Source: Rhizobium sp. C1
GTDB lineage: Bacteria; Pseudomonadota; Alphaproteobacteria; Rhizobiales; Rhizobiaceae
Reading direction: 5' to 3'
Length of the DNA stretch: 64,000 nt
NCBI RefSeq assembly: GCF_021026335.1
Contig: NZ_JAJNCY010000006.1
Location: forward strand, 186,001-250,000
The position numbers and the translations under genes were made by a program. How positions within the stretch are numbered: position 1 is the stretch's first letter; each line of letters begins with the position of its first letter. The notes under the pieces were generated by a model that was not told the DNA's origin, ran no database searches, and saw nothing but the letters and a program-made list of their open reading frames with translations. Shown piece by piece: positions 29,118-38,124 of the stretch.

Positions 29118-30005
29118 ATCTTCTTAAAGTGCTTTATTTCAGTGACTTAAGCGAGTTAAGAGATTCGCTGCCGGAGCAGTTTTCCGGCCTATGAAACCGG
29201 ACCAGCATTGCCGTTCCGTTTGGATTTTGCACGGCGCACTTGTTATTGACCATTCCGATTGATGGCAGATGTAATGTTGTGCGCATCTGCCGGTCGGATC
29301 AAATGCACTCACAGCGCCTACAACGCAAGCAAATCGCCAGGAGTAGGGGAACGGCAGCGATCCTGGGAACGGCCGTATAATGCGTTGACTGCGTGCCCAT
29401 CTCCCTCAAAGGCGCGCTAGCCCCGGTGAGACATCCAGATGGCACCACCTCTGCTACGGGAACGTCTTTTCGAGCTGCCCCTGACGAGCTCAGTCCAGAC
29501 CTGTTGAGTTCTAGGGTCGAGACTCAATCATTTTGTCCGCCATATGATGATTGCCGCGATAGCGACGGCGGATGAGAAGTTGGAAAAGCCGCTGCGCGGC
29601 GGGGTGCTGTGACTACGGACATTTTCCGGTGCTTCATCGCCATCAGTAACTTAAAGCGCCGGTTCTTCAGTCCATGCTCTTGATCGGCGCACGTCCAGCT
29701 CTAACCGCGGTTGACTGCGCCCGGCTTGCACAGTTCATGAACTTCATTCAGGACTATGGGAAGCTCATAGATACGGTCCATGTGCCTATCGTCGGGGGAG
29801 ACGTGGAGGGGGTGACGGCAATTATACGGAACGTCTTGGCTTTGGGAAGATATGCGTTGCATCAGGCGCTGCCGGAGTGCACTCCCGCCGCTCCGAAGTC
29901 ACCACCGGCGCTCCAGGCGATCCCGGTCGTCGGGTGTGACTTGGATAACCCGACGTCGATCCCCAACAAGGAGACGCCGTCGAAATCGAAAGCAGCGGCG
30001 CTCAA
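29118..30005. other. Gene-poor 0.9-kb stretch left of the RM locus
   Basis: No gene can be supported here apart from an IS relic at 29511-29583. The frame at 29674-30198 starts with a protein-like 70 residues (MLLIGARPALTAVDCARLAQ, VHVPIVGGDVEGVTAIIRNV) but then becomes low-complexity and runs 190 bp antisense into hsdM; it has no ribosome-binding site and may be a decayed gene. The stretch looks like accumulated debris between tRNA-Gln and the island. Confidence 0.5.
29511..29583 (-). mobile_element. IS5-family element relic (73 bp)
   Basis: This stretch matches 36990-37062 with 4 mismatches in 73 bases, in the same orientation and beginning at the same CTAG target motif. On the minus strand it still encodes the last residues of a transposase (NFSSAVAIAAIIIWRTK, stop), against NFSSAVAIAAVIIWWAN in the larger copy. 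The similarity stops at the shared AGAAGTTGG. It is the end of a deleted IS on the left side of the RM locus. Confidence 0.85.
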
Positions 30006-31460
30006 TCACGCACCCGCAGCGCCGAGCGCCTTGGCGACACCACGGAACTTATCGAGTGCCAGTTCCAGGCTCTCCACCACCTCGGCTGCGACCTCGTCTG
30101 GTGGCGGCAGCAGAGCGGGGTCGTCGAGACTGTCGTCCTTCAACCAGAAGATATCGAGATTGACCTTGTCGCGCGCAAGCAGCGCGTCCAGCGGATAGCG
30201 CTTGAAGCGCTCGCTTTCTTCTCGCTCGTGCCGGCGGCCGGATTTGTAGGAGGCGACGAAGTCATCGAGATCGGCGCGCACCATGGGGCGTTCCTTCAGG
30301 GTGAAGCGCTTGTTGGTTCTGAGATCGTAGATCCACAGATCCTTCGTTGCAGCCTGCTCCGAAGGCGGCTTCTTGTCGAAGAAGAGAACGTTGGCTTTCA
30401 CACCCTGCTTGTAGAAGATGCCGGTCGGCAGGCGCAGCAGCGTGTGGAAATCGAAATTCTGCAACAGCCGCCGGCGGATCGTCTCGCCCGCGCCGCCCTC
30501 GAAGAGCACGTTATCCGGCAAAACGACGCCGGCCTCGCCGGTGGGAGCCAGCACGGTCATGATGTGCTGAAGGAAATTGAGCTGCTTGTTCGAGGTGGTG
30601 ACGAAGAAATCCTGCCGGTCGTAATCCTCGCGCTCGGTGTCGATCTCGCCGTCGTCGCGGATGACGCGATAGCTCTGCTTCTTGCCGAAGGGCGGGTTGG
30701 CGAGCACCACGTCATAGGTCCTGCCGCCGGCGCCCAGCAGCGCATCCTTCGCCTCGACGATGGATTCGACGCCTGTAATGCCGTGCAGATAGAGGTTCAT
30801 GGCCGCAAGCCTAACGACCTCCGGCACGATATCCGCGCCGGAAAACTTGTTCTTCAGCGCCGAATAGACCGCGCGGTCGCGCGCCTTGGGGTGCTTCTTC
30901 ATGTGCTCCCAGGCGGCGAGCAGAAAGCCGGCGGTGCCGCAGGCCGGGTCATGCACGGTCTGGTGCGGCTCGGGATCGACGACCTCCACCATGGCGTCGA
31001 TGACCGGGCGCGGGGTGAAGTATTGCCCGGCGCCGGATTTCACATCCTCCGCATTGCGCGCCAAAAGCCCCTCGTAGATGTCGCCCTTGACGTCCACCGG
31101 CAGGCCGAGCCACGTCTCGCTGTCGATCAACCCGACCAGACGTTTCAGCTTGGCGGGGTCCTGGATCTCGTTCTGCGCCTTCAGGAAGATCGCCCCGATG
31201 ATCCCGCCCTGTTTCGACAGCGTTTCGAGCAGCTTGCCATAGGCGGTGCTCAGCGCCTCGCCGGAGAGATCGCGAATGTCGGGCCACGCGGCGCCCTGCG
31301 GCAGCATGGAGGCCTCGCCGATCTGCGTGACGCGCTCGTCATCCATCTTGAGGAAGAGCAGATAGGAAATCTGGCTGATATAGGCCTGATAGGACACGCC
31401 CTGATCGCGCAGCACATGGGCGAAGTTCCAGACCTTTGCGACGAGTGTTTGGGAATTCAT
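30006..31460 (-). CDS. hsdM: Type I restriction-modification DNA methyltransferase subunit
   Basis: A 484-residue N6-adenine methyltransferase. The N-terminal helical domain (WNFAHVLRDQGVSYQAYISQ, SYLLFLKMDDE) is followed by the SAM motif VHDPACGTAGFLLAAWEHM and the catalytic NPPFGKKQ. It forms the M subunit that, with HsdS, methylates host DNA and, with HsdR, makes the nuclease. It is the last gene of the locus; its ATG overlaps the stop of the unknown gene upstream (ATGA, 31457-31460). Length is normal for the family. Confidence 0.94.
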   Translation of the reverse strand: MNSQTLVAKVWNFAHVLRDQGVSYQAYISQISYLLFLKMDDERVTQIGEASMLPQGAAWPDIRDLSGEALSTAYGKLLETLSKQGGIIGAIFLKAQNEIQDPAKLKRLVGLIDSETWLGLPVDVKGDIYEGLLARNAEDVKSGAGQYFTPRPVIDAMVEVVDPEPHQTVHDPACGTAGFLLAAWEHMKKHPKARDRAVYSALKNKFSGADIVPEVVRLAAMNLYLHGITGVESIVEAKDALLGAGGRTYDVVLANPPFGKKQSYRVIRDDGEIDTEREDYDRQDFFVTTSNKQLNFLQHIMTVLAPTGEAGVVLPDNVLFEGGAGETIRRRLLQNFDFHTLLRLPTGIFYKQGVKANVLFFDKKPPSEQAATKDLWIYDLRTNKRFTLKERPMVRADLDDFVASYKSGRRHEREESERFKRYPLDALLARDKVNLDIFWLKDDSLDDPALLPPPDEVAAEVVESLELALDKFRGVAKALGAAGA

Positions 31461-31837
31461 GCGGCTGGACTTTCGGTTTCGGTAAGATGAATTTCATATT
31501 CAAAAGATGTGCGCGGCGCTTGCGGGCCGAGGGAGCGGCAGCGGTATTCATCGAAATAGATGACGGTCCAGTCGGGCAGCGCCTGCTTGATGGCCTGGGC
31601 GATCTGCCGTCCCTCCTCGGAAAAGGCCTGCCAGTCGATCGTCACCGGCGGATCTGCAAAGGCGTCGTCCTTCTCATACCAGTCCTGCCAGGCCATCACG
31701 CGCGCCTTGAGCGCATCGGAAAGCGGCAGCAGGTCGTCGAGTTCCATGGGAACGCCCTCCCGGTCCCAGATGCCCTCGCAGCCGATGTCGCAGAAAACCC
31801 GAACCCAGCGTCTGGCCAGAAAGTCCTCAACCTCCAT
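31457..31837 (-). CDS. Unknown gene inside the type I RM operon
   Basis: A 126-residue, acidic, soluble protein (MEVEDFLARRWVRVFCDIGC; then VPMELDDLLPLSDALKARVM; DWTVIYFDEYRCR; ends TETESPAA). It is not a recognised Hsd subunit and I cannot assign a family. It is coupled on both sides: its start lies within the last 11 bp of hsdS, with GGAAAGG before it, and its stop overlaps the hsdM start by 4 bp. Such placement implies fixed stoichiometry with HsdS and HsdM. Possible roles are an accessory or control subunit, or an Ocr-like acidic inhibitor protecting the host; these are guesses. Confidence 0.7.
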   Translation of the reverse strand: MEVEDFLARRWVRVFCDIGCEGIWDREGVPMELDDLLPLSDALKARVMAWQDWYEKDDAFADPPVTIDWQAFSEEGRQIAQAIKQALPDWTVIYFDEYRCRSLGPQAPRTSFEYEIHLTETESPAA

Positions 31838-33365
31838 GGCCGGCCTTTCCACGCCCACGGCGTCTAGGGTTCGCCTTCGGCACGGCTTGCCGCAGACGTT
31901 CCAGCATCTTGGCTGCCGGCTCATCTGCCGGGTCCTGCGGCACAAGCGTTCCCTCGAAGGCGGATTTCAGGATGGCCTGGCGGAGGCGGGAGGCGTCGGC
32001 GGCTTGTCCTTGAAGGAGTGTCTGGCAATCGGAGAAGCTGCCCATTGCCTGCTTGACCCTCTTCAAAATCTCCGACGCCTCGTTTGGCGGCGGGATTGGT
32101 ATTGGCGTAAGCTTCAGGGACTCGCCTGACAGGCCTTGCTGACCCGCGGTTGTTTTGATGTTGGAGGCGATATGTTTCCTGCTTGACCCGGTATTGACCG
32201 CGAGTTCGAAAAACCCTGCGTGATCCTGAATAGCAGGATCCAATCTAACTCTAATGATTTTGTCCGGGTAGTAACGTGGAACTCCACTATACAAAGCGCC
32301 CACGCCGACTAGGTCGGTTGAACCATTATATCTTGTGAACAAGAGATCACCTGTCGTGACTATGGCGTCCTTGGCGTCAACAGCCTGATCCTCAGAAAGA
32401 TATCTGATCTGCGTTTCATCAACCCACATCGGTCGCACAGCAGAGATGCGCAAAATCTGAAATTGGTTTTGGTTCGCTCTCGGAGCTGCCGATGTGCCAT
32501 TTCTCACACTTGAGGCGACCTCGTCCAAAGTCGCCCAAACCCAGCCGTCCGGCAGGTCCGGCAAATTCGATGTGTCGAGTGTCGGGGTTGCGACAGCGCT
32601 TTTGCCGCGCCCCTTGGCCGGGGTTGCGGCGCGTTCGGCCCTGATGCGGGCCAGAAGATCGTGGCCGGTTTCTGCGGGCTTGTGGGTTTCGCGCCAGTCG
32701 CGGGTGAGTTCTCCGGTGACGGCGGCTTTCAGCAGGGCGCGCCGGAACGTCTCCAGCCCCTTGCGTGCCGCCTCAAGCGCCACCTCACCATCCGCGATCT
32801 CGGCAAAGAGGGCATCGATGCGCTCTACGATGCGGCGCTGTTCGGGGAGAGGGGCGAGGGGAACAGGAAGGCGCTCAAGAGCAGAAACTTCGATGCTGTT
32901 GACGGTCGTTCCGTCCTTGGAGCAATCCTCAAGGACTCTCTTATTCGCGAGCTTTAGATATCGGGCAACAAACGTCGGGTTCACACCTTCACGCGGCGTC
33001 AGCGCTCTCAAGTCCTGGTTCAGAGTAACAGTTCGGTCGGTCACGGCGACTGGGAACGTGTGACGAAGAATACCTGATCGCATCACCATCAGTATCGTGC
33101 CCTGTGGCACGTATTTGGCCGAGGAGTTATCGACTGCAGCTTCTGTAATGCGATCTTCTGTGTCACCGATGACGTCGACCTTCATATCCTTCGGTGAGAC
33201 CCAAGGTATGCTGCCTCCCGACCAGAATGCCGGGTTTGCTTTCGATGGGGTTCCGCCGCCCGTCCAGGTGCCGAGAGCATCCAACGTCCTCCAACACCAC
33301 CCCTCCGGCAGCGTCCAAGGTTCATCCTCCGACCCGCTCGCGTCTGCCGCCACTCTCATATCCAT
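31827..33365 (-). CDS. hsdS: Type I restriction-modification specificity subunit
   Basis: A 512-residue HsdS with the usual two half-repeats. Each half starts with a LP(E/D)GW motif (LPEGWCWRTLDALG near residue 19 and LPDGWVWATLDEVA near 275), contains a target-recognition domain, and ends in a conserved helix (PLPEQRRIVERIDALFAEI after the first). The two halves read the two parts of a split DNA site. Its ATG shares one base with the hsdR stop (TAATG). The C-terminus is basic (RRRGRGKAG). Recognition sequence cannot be predicted from sequence. Confidence 0.93.
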   Translation of the reverse strand: MDMRVAADASGSEDEPWTLPEGWCWRTLDALGTWTGGGTPSKANPAFWSGGSIPWVSPKDMKVDVIGDTEDRITEAAVDNSSAKYVPQGTILMVMRSGILRHTFPVAVTDRTVTLNQDLRALTPREGVNPTFVARYLKLANKRVLEDCSKDGTTVNSIEVSALERLPVPLAPLPEQRRIVERIDALFAEIADGEVALEAARKGLETFRRALLKAAVTGELTRDWRETHKPAETGHDLLARIRAERAATPAKGRGKSAVATPTLDTSNLPDLPDGWVWATLDEVASSVRNGTSAAPRANQNQFQILRISAVRPMWVDETQIRYLSEDQAVDAKDAIVTTGDLLFTRYNGSTDLVGVGALYSGVPRYYPDKIIRVRLDPAIQDHAGFFELAVNTGSSRKHIASNIKTTAGQQGLSGESLKLTPIPIPPPNEASEILKRVKQAMGSFSDCQTLLQGQAADASRLRQAILKSAFEGTLVPQDPADEPAAKMLERLRQAVPKANPRRRGRGKAGHGG

Positions 33366-36115
33366 TACGCCACCAGGACTTCCGTCAGTTCATCCAGCAA
33401 TTCCGGCAGCCGTTGTCCGAACAGCCCCCGTGCCTTTATCATGCCGCCGCGGCTGGCAAATTCCGGGGCTTCCATGATGTCTTCCGGACGGATTTCGATA
33501 TTCACCGCCAGATGATCACGGATGGCCGTCAGCCAGGCGCGTTGGTCGTCGCTATAGGTTCGCCCCGCCTTTTCCTCGCGGCCGAGCCAGAGATTGAAGC
33601 GCCCGGCCACCAGCGATGACAGCGGCTCCAGCGATTCTGTCTCTCCCATAGCATAGCGGACCAGCATGACGATATCGGCCAGCGTCCCCGCCGGGTTGCC
33701 GCGGACCTTGTCGGCAGCAAGCCGCCGGTAGGCGCGCCAGATATCGACGGGCTCCAGCAGCCACGGCGGACGCTTCAGCGCCTCGCGCAGATCGTCGACC
33801 GCCTCATAGGTGAGCCGCTTCTGCGCGTAGGGCCGGTGATAGAGAATTTGCAGGGCGACAAGCTCGTCCTGCTTCTCGTCGAGAAAGGTCTTGAAGCGGC
33901 TCACCGTATCGCCCGCCTTCGCCGCGTCCCAGCCGGAGGAGACGACGGCATCGGTCGAGATGGTATCGATGCGGATATCGGCCGCCGCCTTGACGTCCTT
34001 CAGCAGCGTGCGCAGCGTCGGATCGTAGAAGAGCATCGCCGCATCTTCCTTGACGGCGTCTTTTGCGCGTTTCTGCTCGGGCTCGGGCGCCGATTTCGGC
34101 ACATGGGCGGCCAGCGCATCCGGGTCGATCGCGTCAAGAAGCCGTGAGGCCAGCGCCTTCAGGTCCAGCCCGCCCGTCGCCTTGACGATCGCAGCGCGGT
34201 CCTTCTCGCCGATGCGCCGGTCGAGGGCGGAGAGGCGCGCGGCCAGCGTCGCAAAGGCATCGTCATCGCGCCGGCCGGCGGCGATCTCCTCAATCAGCTT
34301 GTCGAAGGCGATGGCGCGGTTGCGCTCCAGCGGCTGCGAGATGCTCTTGAGGCTTTCCGATACGCCCACCGCATCGACCAGCACGAAGCGCGTCTTGGCA
34401 TCCGCGTCGGGGGTGACTTCGCGCAGCTTGTCGGGGCTGATCGTGCGCGCGCCTCGCCCCTTCATCTGCTCGAAATAGAGCTCCGACTTCACGTCGCGCA
34501 GAAAGATCAGCGCCTCCAGCGGCTTCACGTCCGTGCCCGTGGCAATCATGTCCACCGTGACGGCGATGCGGGGATTATAGTCGTTGCGGAAGGCGCGGAT
34601 GAGCTGTTCCGGGTCGGCTCCATCGACCTTGTAGGTGATCTTCTTGGCAAAGTCGTTGCCCTTGCCGAAAACGTCTCGAACGATCGTCACGATCTCCTCG
34701 GCGTGGTGATCGTCCTTGGCGAAGATCAGCGTCTTAGGCACCTCGGAGCGGCCGGGGAAAAGCTCGGTGAAGAGCGAGTCCCGATAGGTTTCCAGAACCG
34801 TCCGTATCTGGTTCGGCACCACCACTGTCCGGTCGAGCTGGTCGGCGGTATAGGCGAAATCCTCGTTCAGCGTTTCATAGCGCTCGGCGCGGGTGCGCTT
34901 GTCGCGCACGGGCAGGTCATAACCGGCCTTGACCGTCGATCCGCGCTCGCCGATCTCCGTCCTGATCCGGAAGATCTCGAAGCCGACATTGACGCCATCG
35001 ACGACCGAGCGCTCGTAAGGATATTGCGCGACGAGATTGCGCCCGAAGAAGCCGAGCGTGTGCAGCGAGGGTGTCGCCGTGAGCCCGACGATGAAGGCAT
35101 CGAAATAGTCGAGCACCTGCCGCCAGGTGCCGTAGATGGATCTATGGCATTCGTCGGTGATGACGAGATCGAAGCTTTCGATCGGGATCGACGGATTGTA
35201 GGTGACGAAGCGTTCCTGCCCGGGACCCTGTCCACCGGCGACGCCCTCGAAGGCGGAGGTCTCTTCCTCGTCTTCCGCGAGTTCCTTGCCCGTCAGCACC
35301 GAATAGACACGCTGGATGGTGGACACGACAATCTGTGCATCCTTATCGATGCCGGCGCTGCCGAGCTTCTGCACATTGTAGATTTCGGAGAAGGACCGCC
35401 CGGTGCCCGGCGGCCGGTAGGCCAGATATTCGTCGCGCGTCTGCCGCACCAGATTGGCGCGGTCGGCGAGAAATAGAATACGCTTGAAGCCTGCATGCGC
35501 CAGGAGGCGATAGCTGAGCGTTGCGGCCGTGAAGGTCTTGCCGGCGCCTGTCGCCATCTGCACCAGCGCGCGCGGATGGTTCTGCGCCAGCGAGTGCTCG
35601 AGATTGGTGACGGCATCCACCTGGCAATCGCGCAAGCCATCCTCAACCAGCGCCGGCATGTGCTGCAATCGCGCCCTCAGCGTCTGCGGCTCGCGCAGCC
35701 ACAATTCCAGCGCTTCCGGGCGGTGAAAGGCAAAGACACGACGCGACGCCGATTGCGGGTCGGCAAGATCGCGAAACAGGATCTCGCTGCTGGAGGCGAC
35801 ATATTCAAAGCGAACCTGGCCTTCCTCGCGAATGAGATGGCCCGGCATGTCCTGAATGTAGCGCGCGGCCTGATCGGAAAAGCCGGACAGTGTCGTCCCT
35901 TCCGCCTTCGCCTCGATCACGCCGCAGATCTTGCGGCCGACAAACAGCGCATAATCGACCGGCCCCGACGCCGTCTGAAACTCCCGCACCGCAACCCCCG
36001 GCCCCGCGCCGAGATTCATCGCCTGCCGCGACTGAACCACCCAGCCACACGCCGTCAGCTGCCGGTCGATCAGCGACCGGGCCAAGTCCTCTGGATGAAA
36101 TGCGGCGTCGTTCAT
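33365..36115 (-). CDS. hsdR: Type I restriction endonuclease subunit R
   Basis: A 916-residue restriction and translocase subunit. The N-terminal nuclease core is visible as VDYALFVGRKICGVIEAKAEG split here as VDYALFVGRKICG and VIEAKAEG (residues about 52-72, PD-(D/E)xK type). Helicase motifs follow: MATGAGKTFTAATL (motif I), DECHRSIYG (II), GLTATPS (III), MIATGTDVKPLEALIF (V) and QMKGRGART (VI). It translocates DNA and cuts unmodified DNA at a distance. It is the first gene of the operon and is divergent from the DUF4145-like gene, 75 bp away. No frameshift is seen, so the system looks intact. Confidence 0.94.
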   Translation of the reverse strand: MNDAAFHPEDLARSLIDRQLTACGWVVQSRQAMNLGAGPGVAVREFQTASGPVDYALFVGRKICGVIEAKAEGTTLSGFSDQAARYIQDMPGHLIREEGQVRFEYVASSSEILFRDLADPQSASRRVFAFHRPEALELWLREPQTLRARLQHMPALVEDGLRDCQVDAVTNLEHSLAQNHPRALVQMATGAGKTFTAATLSYRLLAHAGFKRILFLADRANLVRQTRDEYLAYRPPGTGRSFSEIYNVQKLGSAGIDKDAQIVVSTIQRVYSVLTGKELAEDEEETSAFEGVAGGQGPGQERFVTYNPSIPIESFDLVITDECHRSIYGTWRQVLDYFDAFIVGLTATPSLHTLGFFGRNLVAQYPYERSVVDGVNVGFEIFRIRTEIGERGSTVKAGYDLPVRDKRTRAERYETLNEDFAYTADQLDRTVVVPNQIRTVLETYRDSLFTELFPGRSEVPKTLIFAKDDHHAEEIVTIVRDVFGKGNDFAKKITYKVDGADPEQLIRAFRNDYNPRIAVTVDMIATGTDVKPLEALIFLRDVKSELYFEQMKGRGARTISPDKLREVTPDADAKTRFVLVDAVGVSESLKSISQPLERNRAIAFDKLIEEIAAGRRDDDAFATLAARLSALDRRIGEKDRAAIVKATGGLDLKALASRLLDAIDPDALAAHVPKSAPEPEQKRAKDAVKEDAAMLFYDPTLRTLLKDVKAAADIRIDTISTDAVVSSGWDAAKAGDTVSRFKTFLDEKQDELVALQILYHRPYAQKRLTYEAVDDLREALKRPPWLLEPVDIWRAYRRLAADKVRGNPAGTLADIVMLVRYAMGETESLEPLSSLVAGRFNLWLGREEKAGRTYSDDQRAWLTAIRDHLAVNIEIRPEDIMEAPEFASRGGMIKARGLFGQRLPELLDELTEVLVA

Positions 36116-36190
36116 GGGGGCACATTATGTATGGTTGTGCAGAAATGGAAGTGCGTTTAGAAGCTGCTGATCTAGCAAGAGATCATAGGC

Positions 36191-36931
36191 ATGGCGAGAT
36201 CCGAGAGCGCGAAGGTTGAGGTCGTCGAAAAGGCGCATTGTCCGACTTGCGACCGGGAGCAAAACTGCACGCTGCACGGGCGCGTGGACAAGCGTTGGGA
36301 ATACGACGATCGCATGGGCCACTCACTTGTAGGAGGCGACGAATACAGTCTTCTGGAGTGCCGTGGCTGTGAAACTGTTTTCCTTGAGACGAGCTCTTGG
36401 AACGAGAACGATATAGACCAATGGTATGATCATGGCGGCAATATCGTAACCGAGCCAAATTACACTAAGGTCAATCTTCCCCGCCCGTCGACACGCCGAC
36501 GGCCTGATTGGGTAGATAAAGTCGGTAAGTTGAACCCGACGCTCTTCTACATCTTGGACGAGACCTACCGCTGCTATGACGAGAAATGCCTCACGTTGGC
36601 AGCTATTGGGCTGAGGACCGCGTTGGATAGCTGCTTCACAAGCGTTAATATTGATGCCGCCAAATCGTTCCAGGAGAAGCTGAAGGAGCTGAGGGACAAG
36701 GGTTATATTGGCGACACGGAACATCAAATTCTGACGGTGTTGACGGATGCTGGAAACGCCGCGGCCCACCGCGCCTGGTCTCCGACTGAAGAGGAAACCA
36801 CTCATCTTCTCGATGTGCTGGAGAATTTCATGCATCGCGTGATCATCAATGGCAATCAGGCACTGGCGATGAAGGACGGCATTCCGGCGCCGCGGAAGCG
36901 AAAGGCGAATAAGCACCAACCTCTCGAGTAG
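36191..36931 (+). CDS. DUF4145-like protein divergent from hsdR
   Basis: A 246-residue soluble protein. The N-terminal part has two CxxC pairs (HCPTCDRE and ECRGCETV), likely a zinc ribbon. The C-terminal half, from about residue 115, is helical (LDETYRCYDEKCLTLAAIGL, then LRTALDSC; later LTVLTDAGNAAAHRAWSPTE), fitting the DUF4145/HEPN-like fold seen in many restriction and defence loci. HEPN relatives can be RNases, but the canonical RxxxxH motif is not obvious here. It shares the 75-bp promoter region with hsdR, so joint control is plausible. Confidence 0.7.
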   Translation: MARSESAKVEVVEKAHCPTCDREQNCTLHGRVDKRWEYDDRMGHSLVGGDEYSLLECRGCETVFLETSSWNENDIDQWYDHGGNIVTEPNYTKVNLPRPSTRRRPDWVDKVGKLNPTLFYILDETYRCYDEKCLTLAAIGLRTALDSCFTSVNIDAAKSFQEKLKELRDKGYIGDTEHQILTVLTDAGNAAAHRAWSPTEEETTHLLDVLENFMHRVIINGNQALAMKDGIPAPRKRKANKHQPLE

Positions 36932-36993
36932 CGACGAGCGAAGATCGAGCACGTTGCAGCATGTGAATGTGCGGTCGATCCCGGACCCGCTAG

Positions 36994-37705
36994 GGTCGAG
37001 ACTCAATCAATTTGCCCACCATATGATGACTGCCGCGATAGCGACGGCGGATGAGAAGTTGGCGGCGAGTTTGTCGTATCGTGTGGCGATGCGCCGCCAA
37101 TCTTTGAGCCTGCAGAACATTCTCTCGATGATGTTTCTGGCTTTGTAGGCGAGCTTGTCAAAAGGGTGAAAGCGTCGGCGTGTGGGGTTGTTCGGAATGA
37201 CCGGCAAGGTTCCGCGTTCGGTGAGAAACTGGCGCAATCCGTTGCTATCATAGGCGGCATCTGCGGCCAGGTGCTTTGCTGGCGGCAAGGGTGCAATCAA
37301 TGCCAGAGCGGCTCGCACATCACCCAACTGGCCAGGCGTGATCTCGAATGCCAGCGGTCGACCTTTTGCATCGACTACCGCGTGGATTTTGGTGGTGCGA
37401 CCGCCACGAGACCTGCCAATCGCCTGCGCGTCCGCCGCCCTTTTCCTCCGCCTGCGGAGCGATGAGCTTTGGCGGTGGTGCTGTCGATTGCTTGGAATTC
37501 ACGTCCATCCATGGCGACAAGGGCCGCCAGAATGCGGTGCCAGACCCGCCGGCCCGACCATCGATGAAAGCGGTTGTAAATCGTCGTTGGGGGTCCGTAC
37601 TGCGACGGACAATCCTGCCATCGGCAGCCAGACTGGAGCACATGGATGATGCCGCTAATCACACGACGGTCGTCAACGCGACGCGCACCAGCAGCATTCC
37701 TCGGC
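36994..37705 (-). mobile_element. IS5-family (IS427-group) element, truncated
   Basis: A partial insertion element. Its intact end is at 36994, directly after a CTAG target motif (36990-36993). On the minus strand two reading frames encode the transposase, joined at an A-AAA-GGG slippery run near 37438-37444. No matching terminal repeat or CTAG is found near 37700, and the first 35-40 residues of the transposase are missing, so the other end is deleted. The intact end is the same one as in the relic at 29511. Confidence 0.8.
37007..37705 (-). pseudogene. IS5-family transposase, N-terminus missing
   Basis: A DDE transposase in two frames. The upstream part reads VDDRRVISGIIHVLQSGCRW and then AIDSTTAKAHRSAGGGKG (first catalytic Asp in AIDST). 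After a -1 shift the second part reads IGRSRGGRTTKIHAVVDAKG, then LAADAAYDS (second Asp) and RNIIERMFCRLKDWRRIATR (catalytic Glu). A start codon and N-terminal DNA-binding segment are absent, so the protein is probably not produced in active form. Confidence 0.8.
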
Positions 37706-37847
37706 AGCTTGAGCAGACGACCTTGAAGCGAATGGTTTCAATCTTGGTGTCGGGGCCGAACCGCCAGACGAGTTGCAAAATGTCGCTCTGCGACAGCCTC
37801 TCACAGCTTGCGTATTCGAAAAAGACTGCCAGCCGATCGTCCACCAC
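37659..37847 (-). CDS. Possible truncated zinc-ribbon-like gene at IS junction
   Basis: A frame of 62 residues from a GTG (VVDDRLAVFFEYASCERLSQ, later TIRFKVVCSSCRG) with a cysteine spacing suggestive of a small zinc ribbon. The frame is open upstream to a stop at 37908-37910. Its last 15-20 residues run into the IS end, so the original C-terminus was probably lost when the IS landed. Low confidence; it could also be a chance frame. Confidence 0.35.
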   Translation of the reverse strand: MVDDRLAVFFEYASCERLSQSDILQLVWRFGPDTKIETIRFKVVCSSCRGMLLVRVALTTVV

Positions 37848-38124
37848 ATCGCGCAGCGTCCGGTCTTTCGGGTTTCGGTTGTCTTCAAACTTCGGGTTCG
37901 GCGTGGGTTAACAAAATAGGAACAATATCCTGTTCGACTCCACACCTATCGCACTTCCCGTGTTCCTTTTCCTCTTTCATTTTGTGACGAACGGCGAAGG
38001 CCGCCCTGAGCGGCCGCGTGAGACTTTCTGTCTAAATATTACGTCTATGCCATGTGGGGCTTTGGGTGAGTATCTCGCGTGGACAGCCCGCGAACAGCCG
38101 TTCTTCCGACCCTTGGCAGGAACC

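Noticed and set aside
29674-30198. 174-codon frame left of hsdM
   Set aside because: No ribosome-binding site, low-complexity second half, and overlap of almost 200 bp antisense with hsdM. Kept only as possible debris.
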